Shown: positions 1 through 7,405 of the stretch, in pieces
Layout of the letters: each line of letters opens with the position of its first letter
Numbering within the stretch: position 1 is the first letter of the stretch
Assembly: GCA_020344215.1 (NCBI GenBank)
Contig: CP070815.1
Location: forward strand, 2,817,894 to 2,853,299
Source: Gemmatimonadota bacterium
GTDB lineage: Bacteria > Gemmatimonadota > Gemmatimonadetes > Palauibacterales > KS3-K002
DNA length: 35,406 nt
Reading direction: 5' to 3'
The notes under the pieces: generated by a model
Database searches by the model: none
What the model was told of the DNA's origin: nothing
What the model saw: the letters and a program-made list of their open reading frames with translations, nothing else
Translations under genes and position numbers: made by a program

Positions 1-450
1 GCCGCCGTCCGCCGGGCCCCGGGGGCCTTTCGCGAGGCCGTACAGTTCGCCGACGAAATCGCCGAGATCCCCTGCCACGACGTACGAGGAGCGGAGATCA
101 TCGGATGGGCGCAGTACCTAGGGGTACTGCGACCGCAGCAGGCGACCGTTGCGTTCCGCGAGTGGAAGCGACCGTCCCACGAGGAATTCGGCCCCCGGAA
201 CCTGCTGAGCCTCTACAACGGTTTGACGGAGGCCGTCAAGCGAGGCCCCGGGCACGGTCTGACGAGCCGTCTGGTGACGGTGGACACGTTCATGCGCGAC
301 GTTCGAGCGAAGGAGCAAGCGCGCGCCGATTTCATCGCGACCGCTCGCGACTGCATCCGACAGGTCTACTCCGGGAACGCACGGGCGATCTCCGGGCCTT
401 CCGCCGCTCTTCCGGCCCCCGCAGTCGAGGCAGAATTGATCGACGCCTAA
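1..450 (+). CDS. DUF932-like phage/plasmid protein, C-terminal part (partial)
   Basis: The reading frame is open from the first base to the TAA at 448-450, so the gene starts outside the window and 149 residues are visible. The segment NLLSLYNGLTEAVKRGPGHG, followed by a basic and aromatic stretch, resembles the C-terminal end of DUF932 proteins, where a conserved region reads like 'tlwglyNAvTe'. DUF932 proteins are common in phages and plasmids; their biochemical role is not established. The gene is followed by a strong hairpin terminator, so it ends a transcription unit that begins to the left. The family call rests on a short match. The codon pattern (G/C in third positions) supports a real gene. 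Confidence 0.6.
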   Translation, partial: AAVRRAPGAFREAVQFADEIAEIPCHDVRGAEIIGWAQYLGVLRPQQATVAFREWKRPSHEEFGPRNLLSLYNGLTEAVKRGPGHGLTSRLVTVDTFMRDVRAKEQARADFIATARDCIRQVYSGNARAISGPSAALPAPAVEAELIDA

Positions 451-473
451 ACGGCCGCATAGGCCCTCTCAAG

Positions 474-510
474 AAGGCCCCGGGGACGCTCCAAGCGCCC
501 CCGGGGCCTT
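474..510 (+). terminator. Intrinsic terminator-like hairpin after the DUF932-like gene
   Basis: Bases 474-485 (AAGGCCCCGGGG) pair perfectly with 499-510, and the inner bases 487-490 and 494-497 can extend the stem past one mismatch. The hairpin starts 23 bases after the stop codon. The 3' side is only mildly T-rich (CTTCTCGCTT), so termination may be incomplete. Confidence 0.7.
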
Positions 511-546
511 CTCGCTTGGGCCTTCCTGGAAACTCTCCGATTATTC

Positions 547-584
547 TTGACACTATCCCGGGCCGTCCATGTAGACTCAGAGTC
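547..584 (+). promoter_or_regulatory. Sigma-70-like promoter with palindrome at the -10
   Basis: A perfect -35 hexamer TTGACA lies at 547-552, and a TAnnnT -10 (TAGACT, 572-577) follows after 19 bases. The palindrome GACTCAGAGTC (574-584) overlaps the -10 and the expected start point, which is where an operator would lie. This is the only perfect TTGACA noticed next to a gene start in the window. It would drive the four small genes from 622 to 1740. The 19-base spacer is longer than the optimum. Confidence 0.5.
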
Positions 585-621
585 AATCGGGGCATGCCGC
601 CCCGTTAGGGAGAAAGAAGCC

Positions 622-867
622 ATGTACTACCCCCCGATGCACCGCAAGAAGTTCAAGGTCGGCGACATTGCCGAGGGAATCCATCCGTCGAACCATGGAA
701 CCCGAGGAACCGTCCTCTCGGTCGACATTTACGAGCACACCGCAACGATTGAGGGCGACGATTGGGACGGAGAGATCTGCTACCGGGGACCGGATCAGAT
801 CCTCGTTTGGGTTTCCGGCTATGAACCGACTTGGACCCAAGCGGCCGACTGGAAGCCGATCAGCTAA
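622..867 (+). CDS. Small protein with possible SH3/KOW-like fold, unknown function
   Basis: This encodes 81 residues. ATG at 622 is chosen because a purine-rich Shine-Dalgarno (AGGGAGAAAG, 607-616) precedes it at normal spacing. Residues 10-55 (KFKVGDIAEG, then GTRGTVLSVD and ATIEGDDWDGE) read like a small beta-barrel of the KOW/SH3 type: 'vGD' at the start, a Gly-rich turn, then alternating hydrophobic strands. That is a pattern judgement, not a family assignment. The rest is rich in Trp and Tyr, with no signal peptide or membrane segment. It is the first gene of a four-gene unit between the promoter at 547 and the terminator at 1762, a typical setting for early or accessory phage genes. Confidence 0.65.
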   Translation: MYYPPMHRKKFKVGDIAEGIHPSNHGTRGTVLSVDIYEHTATIEGDDWDGEICYRGPDQILVWVSGYEPTWTQAADWKPIS

Positions 868-929
868 CCGAACCACGACGGGGCCCGGCCGGGCCCCGTC
901 CACCACACACACCAAGGGAGACAGAAACC

Positions 930-1082
930 ATGATCAACGAAATCATCGCCAAAGCTATGGACGCCGCCTACACCATCGCCACGATCGGAGCGAGCCCGGC
1001 CACCGGGGACTTTGAAGTGGTCGCTTGGTGGGTAACCGCCATGTCGGTCGTGTTCGGCATCGCCGCCATGTACTCGAAGTAG
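930..1082 (+). CDS. Small single-pass membrane protein
   Basis: This encodes 50 residues. ATG 930 follows the Shine-Dalgarno AAGGGAGA (913-920). Residues 1-28 are soluble in character (MINEIIAKAMDAAYT...). Residues 29-48 (VVAWWVTAMSVVFGIAAMYS) form one hydrophobic segment ending in a Lys at the C-terminus, consistent with a C-tail-anchored inner-membrane peptide. The function is not recognisable. Small membrane proteins in accessory operons often act on the host membrane, in exclusion or in lysis timing, but nothing here distinguishes these. It lies between two other unknown small genes. Confidence 0.6.
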   Translation: MINEIIAKAMDAAYTIATIGASPATGDFEVVAWWVTAMSVVFGIAAMYSK

Positions 1083-1094
1083 AAGGGCAGGACC

Positions 1095-1418
1095 ATGAAC
1101 AACCCGATGCCCGAAGCTATCCAGGCGCCCGAAGACGTCCGGGATCTCGCCCGCAAACTTGCCCCCCTTTACATTCTCCGCCGTCGAATGGAGACGGATT
1201 CGGACAGGCGAGAATGCAGGGATCTCGGCTACCTCGATCAAGTCAACGACTTGATCCACACATTCGAGAGCGAGCACGTTACCCTCTCCGGCTTCTATAT
1301 GAACGCCGGTTACCCGAACACCGAAGAGCGCTTGGAGCGCCTGTACGGGGCCGATCTGCTCCGCGTCTACGAGGACGGGATCGTATCCACGATCATGGAG
1401 GGTCTGACCCATGCCTGA
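1095..1418 (+). CDS. Hypothetical protein
   Basis: This encodes 107 residues and is not recognised. The start at 1095 has an upstream GAAGGGCAGG. The sequence is mostly helical in character (DVRDLARKLAPLYILRRRME, DQVNDLIHTFESEH, EERLERLYGADLLRVYEDG), with a balanced charge and no membrane segment or Cys motif. It overlaps the next gene by 8 bases (1411-1418), so the two are probably translationally coupled. It has no close visible relation to its neighbours. Confidence 0.6.
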   Translation: MNNPMPEAIQAPEDVRDLARKLAPLYILRRRMETDSDRRECRDLGYLDQVNDLIHTFESEHVTLSGFYMNAGYPNTEERLERLYGADLLRVYEDGIVSTIMEGLTHA

Positions 1419-1740
1419 TCATCTTGACGAAATGAAAGCGACCGCCGATCGGCACGGGTGGCTCTTCTATCCCGGCGAGGACATGCCCGGGGGCAATCTT
1501 CCGATGCTCTGCCCCGTCGGGCTGCCGGTGTCCTGGGGAGTCGAACTGGACGAGGACGCGCCCGATCCCGGACACCGGTTCGTCTGGCACGTGCGAGACG
1601 AGAAGGGCGAGGAGAGAGTCCACGGGGCAGCTTGGGATCTCGGTCCGGCCATACGGGCAGCAAGGGCCCACGCCGCCCGCTTGGCCGCACTGCTCGACCC
1701 TCCCGCCGCCTACGAAACGGAGGACGATATACCCTTCTAA
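1411..1740 (+). CDS. Hypothetical protein with an SSB-like C-terminal tip (EDDIPF)
   Basis: This encodes 109 residues. Its start overlaps the end of the previous gene by 8 bases. The C-terminus is ETEDDIPF, which matches the conserved acidic tip of bacterial single-stranded DNA-binding proteins (E. coli SSB ends DDDIPF). In SSB this tip docks recombination, repair and replication proteins. The rest (HGWLFYPGEDMPGGN, PVSWGVELDEDAPDPGHRF, then an Ala/Arg-rich helix near residues 70-92) does not read as an obvious OB fold, and the protein is shorter than a typical SSB. It could be a divergent SSB, or a small phage protein that uses the tip to bind host SSB partners. A strong terminator follows 22 bases after the stop. 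Confidence 0.65.
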   Translation: MPDHLDEMKATADRHGWLFYPGEDMPGGNLPMLCPVGLPVSWGVELDEDAPDPGHRFVWHVRDEKGEERVHGAAWDLGPAIRAARAHAARLAALLDPPAAYETEDDIPF

Positions 1741-1761
1741 CCCGCACCGCCCGACCGCCCG

Positions 1762-1795
1762 GCCCGGGCCCCCGCATGGGGGCCCGGGCTTTTTT
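1762..1795 (+). terminator. Strong rho-independent terminator
   Basis: A perfect 12-base-pair GC stem (1762-1773 with 1778-1789) has a GCAT tetraloop and is followed directly by six T (1790-1795). It closes the small accessory operon 622-1740 and insulates the non-coding region and terminase gene to the right. Confidence 0.92.
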
Positions 1796-1900
1796 CTTGG
1801 CCCGGCCTGGAAAGTCGGCACGTTTTTTGTCAACGCAGGAAACATGCCAACTTTTCGGGCAACTTTTTGACCCCCTACCTTTCAGGCTGACGGCCCGGCA

Positions 1901-1919
1901 AATCTGATCGTATCCGATT
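1901..1919. repeat. Imperfect inverted repeat in the non-coding region
   Basis: AATCTGATCGTATCCGATT reads almost the same on both strands: AATCnGAT pairs with ATCnGATT across CGT. It lies in the AT-rich stretch between the terminator at 1762-1795 and the direct repeats at 1941. A protein-binding site is the simplest reading. The partial repeats CCAACTTTT and GCAACTTTTT lie just upstream, around 1847-1868. Confidence 0.4.
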
Positions 1920-1940
1920 GAAAATGCCCGTGTTCATGCA

Positions 1941-2119
1941 CATAAAAACAAGCACAAAAGCAGGCGCCAAACGCATAAAAACAAGCACAAAAGCAAGCGT
2001 CAAACGCATAAAAACACGCAGAAAAGCCGACAACAAGCCCCCTACCCCTCGCTGCACAAAAAAGCTCTCGAATACAAAACGCGAAGTGGCGTAAAGAATA
2101 AAAACACACAGAAAAGCCG
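1941..2119. repeat. 33-base tandem direct repeats upstream of the terminase gene
   Basis: Two adjacent 33-base units start with CATAAAAACAAGCACAAAAG (1941-1973 and 1974-2006) and differ at very few positions. A third, diverged unit begins at 2007 (CATAAAAACACGCAGAAAAG), and a fourth core lies at 2097-2119 (AATAAAAACACACAGAAAAG). The block is A-rich in the given strand, in sharp contrast to the GC-rich genes. It is too regular for chance and carries no supported gene. Possible roles are a replication origin (iterons), a packaging recognition site next to the terminase gene, or a regulatory array. The sequence alone does not choose between them. The remainder of 1796-2146 holds the inverted repeat at 1901, a weak promoter at 2122 and nothing else that I can support. 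Confidence 0.75.
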
Positions 2120-2121
2120 TC

Positions 2122-2127
2122 TAGTAT
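2122..2127 (+). promoter_or_regulatory. Candidate -10 element for the terminase gene
   Basis: TAGTAT fits TAnnnT and lies 19 bases before ATG 2147. No clear -35 and no Shine-Dalgarno are visible between it and the start codon (GTCGTGTTAGCGTTTGCGG), so any leader would be about 12 bases long. It belongs, less convincingly, to the set of -10 elements described in the findings. Confidence 0.35.
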
Positions 2128-2146
2128 GTCGTGTTAGCGTTTGCGG

Positions 2147-4312
2147 ATGCCCGACCCTTCTCTGACTCCGCAGGAGCAGCGCAAGCTCCGTCAAGACGCG
2201 GCACGCGACGCAGCAATCATGGACCTGGGCACGTTCATCCGTGCCATGTGGAGCATCGTCGAGCCGACGATCCCCTTTGAGCCCAACTGGCACGTAGATG
2301 CGGTGTGTTGGGAGTTGGCGCGAGTATCACGGGGTGAGGTGGATCGTCTGACGATCAACATCCCGCCCGGTTCCATGAAGAGTCTTGCCGTATCCGTCTT
2401 CTGGCCTGCATGGGAGCGCATCCACAAGCCGGGCGACCGCAGTATCTACCTGACGCACGGCGAGGGGCTTTCTCGCCGTGACGCGCGCCGTTACAGGACG
2501 CTCATCAACAGCGACCGTTACAAAGACCTAGTAGCTCGCTACATCCGAAACCTTGTTCGGCGGCTCAAGACGCTTTCGCCGGAGCAGCGACGAGAGTTCC
2601 GTAAAGCTCCGTACCCCAAAGGGATGGGCGCGTACAAGCGGCTCGTCCCGAACACCGACGGTATGGACGAGGAGCAGGCCGTCAAAACACTCGACGCCTT
2701 CGCGGCTAGGCAGCGGGACGGTGCCCCGGCACGGAACAAGAATCGTGCTTCGGGAAGCAAAGAAGCGAGCGAACCTCTCATCTGGACGATTCCACGGGAT
2801 CAGGACCAGCTACTCAATCTTGGTACGTCCCTGGCCGGTATGCGAGCAGCGCAGCCTCTTGGTGCTGCCATCACGGGTAAGCGCGGCGACAAGATTGTGA
2901 TCGACGACCCCTACGACGCGAAGGACGTCATTCAGGGATCCGCCGAAACCATCGCCAACCGCATGCAGGCGACGGTGGACGACGTGGACAAAGCGGTCAG
3001 CACCCGCGTCAACGACCCGCGGCACGGTGGTCACGCGTTCGTACTCATCATGCAGCGGCTTCACCCCGACGACCTTGCAGGCGTCGAGCTACGCAGAACC
3101 AAAGCGGCGGCGGCAGCCCGCGAAGCAGGGGAGCCCACGCCCGAGCACGCGCGAGGCTACGAGCGAGCAAGAGCGGTCGTGTTGCCCATGCGGGCCGTCG
3201 ACCCGCACACGCTACACACCAAGCGCGACGCACCACCGCCTTACGAGTGGGACCCACGGTGGAGCGAAGACCCGCACGACCCCCACACGGGCAAATCGGT
3301 GGTCGCAAGAGCCCTGGACGGCAAGGTCAAGGACGCCTTGGGACGCGAACGACCCATCGCAGAGGCGCCGCCCTTCTACCTCGACTACGACGGGCCACGA
3401 GGCGAAGGGGCGCTTCTGTTCCCCGGACGCTTCCCCGAATACGTGGTCGACCAACTCGAAGCACGCCTGCAAGAGCAGTCGAGCGCACAGCTACAACAGA
3501 ACCCCGCGCCGACCAAGGGAGCCATGTTCGACGGGCCGCTCAAGAACGCCCGCGTCTATCACGAAGACCCCGTCGCACTGGCGACCGCGATGAACCTCAC
3601 GCTCGTAGTCGACGCCACGTTCGGAAGCAAAAGCAAGACCGCCAGCGAAGTGGGCCTCATTTTGCTCGGGCGACGCGCGCCGACCGCCACGAGCCCCCTC
3701 GCCCAAACCATCAGAGCCAAGGACGTCTACCTTCTGCACGCCGAAAGCGCACGCATGACGTTTTTGGAGATGCTTCCGCGCATCGTGGCCCTTCGCACGG
3801 GCTGGCCTCGCGTCACGACGACGCTCATCGAGGCGAAGGCCAACGGGCCCGTACTCATCGAGGTCATGCAGGAGCAATTCACGGGCGTCGTGCCCTTCGA
3901 CCCCAAAGGAACGAAGGAGGAGCGCGCAGCCGTCCCGGCGCTTCACATGAAGGTCGGCGACCTTTTGGTCCCGGCGGGGCGCTTTGACGACCGTTCCGTA
4001 AGACGGAACGAGCGAGCACCGTGGTGGTGGGGTACGGACGGCATGCAGGAGCAGATCGCCACATTCCCGAAGGGTCGCAAGGACGACCTTGTGGACTGCC
4101 TTAGTAGCGGGACGATTTGGTTCAACAGCTTGGAGGGCATCGGGGGTGCGGCGTTGGACCCGACGGGCGGCTGGGGTTTTCTTATTGGAGAGGAGCGCCC
4201 GCGCGCGCACGCGAGGGAGCGTCCGCCCGAGCGTCGGGAGGCTCCGACGCGCGACAAGGAGTCTTTCAACCGCGCGGTGGCGAACGCTTTGCGGGGGCCA
4301 TGGCCCTTCTGA
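2147..4312 (+). CDS. terL: Terminase large subunit
   Basis: This protein is the ATP-driven motor and nuclease that packages DNA into the prohead through the portal. ATG 2147 (721 residues) is preferred over TTG 2141, two codons upstream. The ATPase domain shows a Walker A-like PPGSMKS near residue 75 and a Walker B KIVIDD near residue 250. The nuclease domain has VVDATF (Asp near residue 490), IEAKANG in the middle, and KDDLVD near residue 650, which are expected metal ligands. Between Walker A and Walker B about 90 residues (roughly 130-225, charged and Lys/Arg-rich) look inserted relative to compact relatives. The C-terminal 35 residues are Arg/Pro-rich. No small terminase gene is recognised nearby. 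A bulged hairpin follows the stop, so the gene may be its own transcription unit. Confidence 0.95.
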   Translation: MPDPSLTPQEQRKLRQDAARDAAIMDLGTFIRAMWSIVEPTIPFEPNWHVDAVCWELARVSRGEVDRLTINIPPGSMKSLAVSVFWPAWERIHKPGDRSIYLTHGEGLSRRDARRYRTLINSDRYKDLVARYIRNLVRRLKTLSPEQRREFRKAPYPKGMGAYKRLVPNTDGMDEEQAVKTLDAFAARQRDGAPARNKNRASGSKEASEPLIWTIPRDQDQLLNLGTSLAGMRAAQPLGAAITGKRGDKIVIDDPYDAKDVIQGSAETIANRMQATVDDVDKAVSTRVNDPRHGGHAFVLIMQRLHPDDLAGVELRRTKAAAAAREAGEPTPEHARGYERARAVVLPMRAVDPHTLHTKRDAPPPYEWDPRWSEDPHDPHTGKSVVARALDGKVKDALGRERPIAEAPPFYLDYDGPRGEGALLFPGRFPEYVVDQLEARLQEQSSAQLQQNPAPTKGAMFDGPLKNARVYHEDPVALATAMNLTLVVDATFGSKSKTASEVGLILLGRRAPTATSPLAQTIRAKDVYLLHAESARMTFLEMLPRIVALRTGWPRVTTTLIEAKANGPVLIEVMQEQFTGVVPFDPKGTKEERAAVPALHMKVGDLLVPAGRFDDRSVRRNERAPWWWGTDGMQEQIATFPKGRKDDLVDCLSSGTIWFNSLEGIGGAALDPTGGWGFLIGEERPRAHARERPPERREAPTRDKESFNRAVANALRGPWPF

Positions 4313-4381
4313 CGGGGGGTGCCTCTGTTACGCTTCTTCGGCGGCGCGTCGCACGGGCCGTGCGGGTCGGGCTGTCCCGCT

Positions 4382-4424
4382 GGGCCCCCCGCCATCGAAG
4401 CGGGGCGGCCCTACCCGTGTTTTC
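4382..4424 (+). terminator. Terminator-like hairpin between terminase and portal genes
   Basis: GGGCC (4382-4386) pairs with 4407-4411 and CCCCGC (4387-4392) pairs with 4400-4405, giving 11 pairs with one bulged C (4406) and a 7-base loop. TTTT (4420-4423) lies 9 bases further on. That tract is too far away for a textbook terminator, so efficiency is uncertain. It immediately precedes the -10 element of the portal gene. The 130-base gap contains no other supported feature. Confidence 0.5.
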
Positions 4425-4429
4425 TGAGG

Positions 4430-4435
4430 TAGTCT
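4430..4435 (+). promoter_or_regulatory. -10 element placed for a leaderless portal transcript
   Basis: TAGTCT is separated from ATG 4443 by only seven bases (GCGCGGC), so transcription would start at or next to the start codon. GAGG at 4426-4429 is 13 bases from the ATG, too far to act as a normal Shine-Dalgarno. No -35 is visible. The same arrangement recurs at 11514, 14833, 20078 and 22861. Confidence 0.5.
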
Positions 4436-4442
4436 GCGCGGC

Positions 4443-6218
4443 ATGGCCCTTCGCGACTTCCTCCGTTCCGCCGCCTCCGAGGCACTTGACGCCGCCATAG
4501 GCACTCGGCGCGAGCCTTCTTTTGACGCTCAGGTGCGTTTTGACGCCGCTCCGTCGGAGGCTCCGTCTACGGAGCCGACGTGGCGCGAGGCTCAGTCTCG
4601 GATGGACAGCCTTCTGAACACCGCGACCGGCATGGGCGTGGCGGCTCAGGACAAGGGTGCTTCGACATCGGTCGACGTGGCTCGCACGGCTTTGACGAAC
4701 CGTCAGCTTACGACGCTTCTGACTTTCAACGGTTACGTCGTCGACTACTTCGACAAGCTCGAAGACGTCGCGACGGGCTTTGGTTGGAGCTTGCAGGTCG
4801 ACAAGCAGAAGAGCGATGCGTTGCACGAGGACGAGGAGCGCTTGGACGTCTACAGCCGCGTCGGCGAGGCGTTCCGCAGCGGTCAGGAGTACGGCGGTTG
4901 CCTTTTGCTTCCGGTTATCGACGACGACGCGACGACGCCTGAGGATTTGCTTCGGCCATTGAACCCGGAGTCGGTGACGCGTGTTCACGCGTTGCACGTG
5001 TTTCATTGGGACGAGTTCATCCCGGTGGACTACGAGACGTCGATGTTGGACAACGGTTTTCGCGAGCCGAAGACGTGGCGTATCACGCCGAAGAACGCGG
5101 GTTGGATTCCGCCCGCGGACGAGTCGGGTTTCGGTCCATGGGAGACGACATCGCGAGGCTTCACGATCCACCACAGCCGTGTTTTGTATTTCCGCGGCAT
5201 GCGCAGCAAGCCGTACGAGCGCGCAGCGAACGGCGGTCGCGATCGTTCGGTGGTGCAGCACTTGTGGGACGCGTTGGTGGGCATCGGCGGCGTGGACGCA
5301 GGCGCCGCGACGATGGCTCAGGAGATGAATTACACGACCATCAAGGTCGCAGGTTTGGGACGCATGGAGGCGTCGAGCGCTTGGTCCACGATTTTGACTC
5401 GTTTCAAGATCATGGATTTGGGTCGAAGCCTCTACAACGCGCTTTTGATCGGCGAGGACGACGCTCACGAGCGTCACACGGCGAACGCTAGCGGTTATCG
5501 AGAGTTGAAGGACGGTGCGAAGAGCACATGGGCAAGCCACACGGGCATGCCGGAGACGCTTGCGTTCGGGGACACGCCTTCGGGTTTGAACACGGACGGC
5601 GAGGCATCGCGTCGGAATTGGGACCGTAAGGGTGTGGTGTTGCAGCGGAAGGTAGTGGGACCTCCGCTCAAGCGTTTGTATTTCGATTTCCTGATCCCCG
5701 CCCACGGTGGTGGCGAGACGGAAGCGTTGCGCGATGCGCGTCTTGTGTTCGAGCCGATCGGGACGCTTACGCGCAAGCAGCGTTCGGACATGGATCGTCA
5801 CGACGCGGAGACGGCGACGATGTTGGTCGAGCGCGGCGTGTTGTACCCGGACGAGATTCGCGAGGCGTACTACGGCAAGGACGGCAAGCGTCCGATCGGC
5901 CCGGTCGAGCCGCTTCGCGGCGGCGTCACGGGCGGTTTGAGCCCGACGACTTTGAAGTGGCTCGACAAGGTCGCGGCTTCGGGTTCGGACGGGGCGATCA
6001 AATCTGCGGAGATCGCCCTGGCGATGCTCAAGAGCGGCGAGGCGACGGACATTCCGACGGAGATCGAGCCGCCCGAAGTGCCTCCCGCATTGGCGGGCGC
6101 CGCTGGCATCCCCGGCGAGGACGAAGACATGACCGAAGACGGTCGTGAAGGCGCGAGCCCCGAGCGGCGAGCGGAGCGAAACCCCGTAGGGGTGCAGAAC
6201 GGAGGAGAGTCGGAATGA
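4443..6218 (+). CDS. Portal protein (DUF1073 type)
   Basis: This encodes 591 residues. The portal is the dodecameric ring at one capsid vertex through which DNA enters and leaves. The middle of the protein has the DUF1073 portal features: a helical start around 'LTTLLTFNGYVVDYFDKLEDVA', the wing strand pattern, HHSRVLYFRG near residue 245, and the helical clip/crown part with LGRSLYNALLIGEDD and GMPETLAFGDTPSGLNTDGE. The last 60 residues are acidic and Pro-rich and probably disordered. It follows terL, as expected, and overlaps the next gene by 4 bases (6215-6218). Its start lacks a Shine-Dalgarno and follows a -10 element closely, suggesting a leaderless message. Confidence 0.92.
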   Translation: MALRDFLRSAASEALDAAIGTRREPSFDAQVRFDAAPSEAPSTEPTWREAQSRMDSLLNTATGMGVAAQDKGASTSVDVARTALTNRQLTTLLTFNGYVVDYFDKLEDVATGFGWSLQVDKQKSDALHEDEERLDVYSRVGEAFRSGQEYGGCLLLPVIDDDATTPEDLLRPLNPESVTRVHALHVFHWDEFIPVDYETSMLDNGFREPKTWRITPKNAGWIPPADESGFGPWETTSRGFTIHHSRVLYFRGMRSKPYERAANGGRDRSVVQHLWDALVGIGGVDAGAATMAQEMNYTTIKVAGLGRMEASSAWSTILTRFKIMDLGRSLYNALLIGEDDAHERHTANASGYRELKDGAKSTWASHTGMPETLAFGDTPSGLNTDGEASRRNWDRKGVVLQRKVVGPPLKRLYFDFLIPAHGGGETEALRDARLVFEPIGTLTRKQRSDMDRHDAETATMLVERGVLYPDEIREAYYGKDGKRPIGPVEPLRGGVTGGLSPTTLKWLDKVAASGSDGAIKSAEIALAMLKSGEATDIPTEIEPPEVPPALAGAAGIPGEDEDMTEDGREGASPERRAERNPVGVQNGGESE

Positions 6219-7357
6219 CTCCGAAGACCCCCACAGAGAGCGCGGCGTGGCGTACGGATCGCTACATCGCGCTTCGCAAGCCTCGCAGCAACGGCGCCGG
6301 TGGCCTGATTTTGGACGCGTTCATCAGCAAGCCGGGCGTGCTGGTCTACAAGCGCGCCGACGGCAGCGAAGTACGCGAGTTGGTCACAGCCGAAACGCTG
6401 CACGAGACGATGTCGCTCGACAGCGCGCGTCTCGCTCCGGTGACGGTCGACCATCCGAACGACGGTGTGGTCACGGCACAGAATTACGAACAGCTTGCGG
6501 TCGGCATGGTCGGCGAGCGCATCGATATTGCCGAGGACGGTCGCGTTCGCATGACGCTGAACATCGCATCGGAGCGTGGAGTCAAGGCGATCGAAGGACG
6601 TCTCGACGGTCAGCGCCGCCGCGAAATCAGCGCGGGCTACTTCGTCAACATCGATGAAACGCCCGGAGTACATCCCGAATTCGGACAATACGACCGGATT
6701 CAGAAAGACCGTATGTACAATCACATCGCGCTAGTGCAAGCTGGGCGCGCCGGTCCGAGCGTCCACGTCCGAGCAGACGAGGCGCATCGGACGCTCGACG
6801 AAGGAGACGACGTGGACATCAAGGAACTCAAGGCCCGCCTCGAAGACGAGCAGAAGGCCCGGGAGACTCTTCAGGCTCGCCTCGACGCGATGGACGCCGA
6901 GAAGAGCGCGTCGATCAAGGCCGACTTCGACGCCATGGTCACTCGCATCGACGACCTCGAAGCCGCTTTGACCGACGCGTTGGCCGAGCCCTCCGACGAG
7001 GAGAAGGCCGAAGCCGCCAAGGTCGCCGCGCAGGCTCGCCAGGACGACCGCATCTTCCGCCGTCGCCTGGACTCGCTGCTTCCGATCGCGAAGATCGAGG
7101 CGGCCGATGCCGACAAGCTGGACACGGACGACCTCGTCGAGAAGCTGTTTGGCGCTCTCGACCTGACGCCCATCAAGCTCGACGGTGTGGATGAGGTGGC
7201 GAGCCGCAAGGCTGCGGTCGTTTTCCATCTCGACGCGAAGCCTTCGCGCCACCCTTACGAGATTGACGAGGCGTCTGTGGCTCGTCAGGACTCGACGGAC
7301 GCGCCCGAGCGCAACCTCGACTTCGCTTTCGACAACCTCGCGCCCGCCAAGGCGTAG
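6215..7357 (+). CDS. DUF2213-type prohead protease fused to a scaffold-like coiled coil
   Basis: This encodes 380 residues; ATG 6215 overlaps the portal stop and has GGAGGAGAG upstream. Residues 1-185 match the DUF2213 layout of phage prohead proteases: TVDHP (candidate catalytic His near residue 80) and REISAGYFV (candidate nucleophile Ser near 143), followed by KDRMYNHIALVQAGRAG. Residues about 200-265 form a strong charged coiled coil (DIKELKARLEDEQKARETLQ), the usual place of the internal scaffold that is cleaved away on maturation. The C-terminal 100 residues contain a second helical, acidic region. The gene lies between portal and capsid genes, as expected for a maturation protease and scaffold in one polypeptide. 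Confidence 0.85.
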   Translation: MTPKTPTESAAWRTDRYIALRKPRSNGAGGLILDAFISKPGVLVYKRADGSEVRELVTAETLHETMSLDSARLAPVTVDHPNDGVVTAQNYEQLAVGMVGERIDIAEDGRVRMTLNIASERGVKAIEGRLDGQRRREISAGYFVNIDETPGVHPEFGQYDRIQKDRMYNHIALVQAGRAGPSVHVRADEAHRTLDEGDDVDIKELKARLEDEQKARETLQARLDAMDAEKSASIKADFDAMVTRIDDLEAALTDALAEPSDEEKAEAAKVAAQARQDDRIFRRRLDSLLPIAKIEAADADKLDTDDLVEKLFGALDLTPIKLDGVDEVASRKAAVVFHLDAKPSRHPYEIDEASVARQDSTDAPERNLDFAFDNLAPAKA

Positions 7358-7405
7358 CCCCGAACCTTCCACCTTGCCCGTGCAACCGCGCGCTTCGAGG
7401 ACACC

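Noticed and set aside
1941..2037. Possible CRISPR array
   Set aside because: The units are directly adjacent with no unique spacers, there are only two good copies and no cas genes.
1875..2109. Minus-strand frames with repeated FVLVFMRL-type units in the non-coding region
   Set aside because: The periodic protein is produced by the 33-base DNA repeats (11 codons each). There is no ribosome site or neighbouring gene on that strand.
4089..4500. Small plus-strand frames across the terL-portal gap
   Set aside because: They overlap the end of terL and the start of the portal gene, are Arg-rich without motifs, and the gap itself is explained by a hairpin and a -10 element.
4266..5801. Long open frame of 511 codons on the minus strand opposite the portal gene
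   Set aside because: It is antisense to a clear portal gene, its product is Arg/Val/His-rich with no recognisable motif, and long antisense frames are expected in GC-rich genes.
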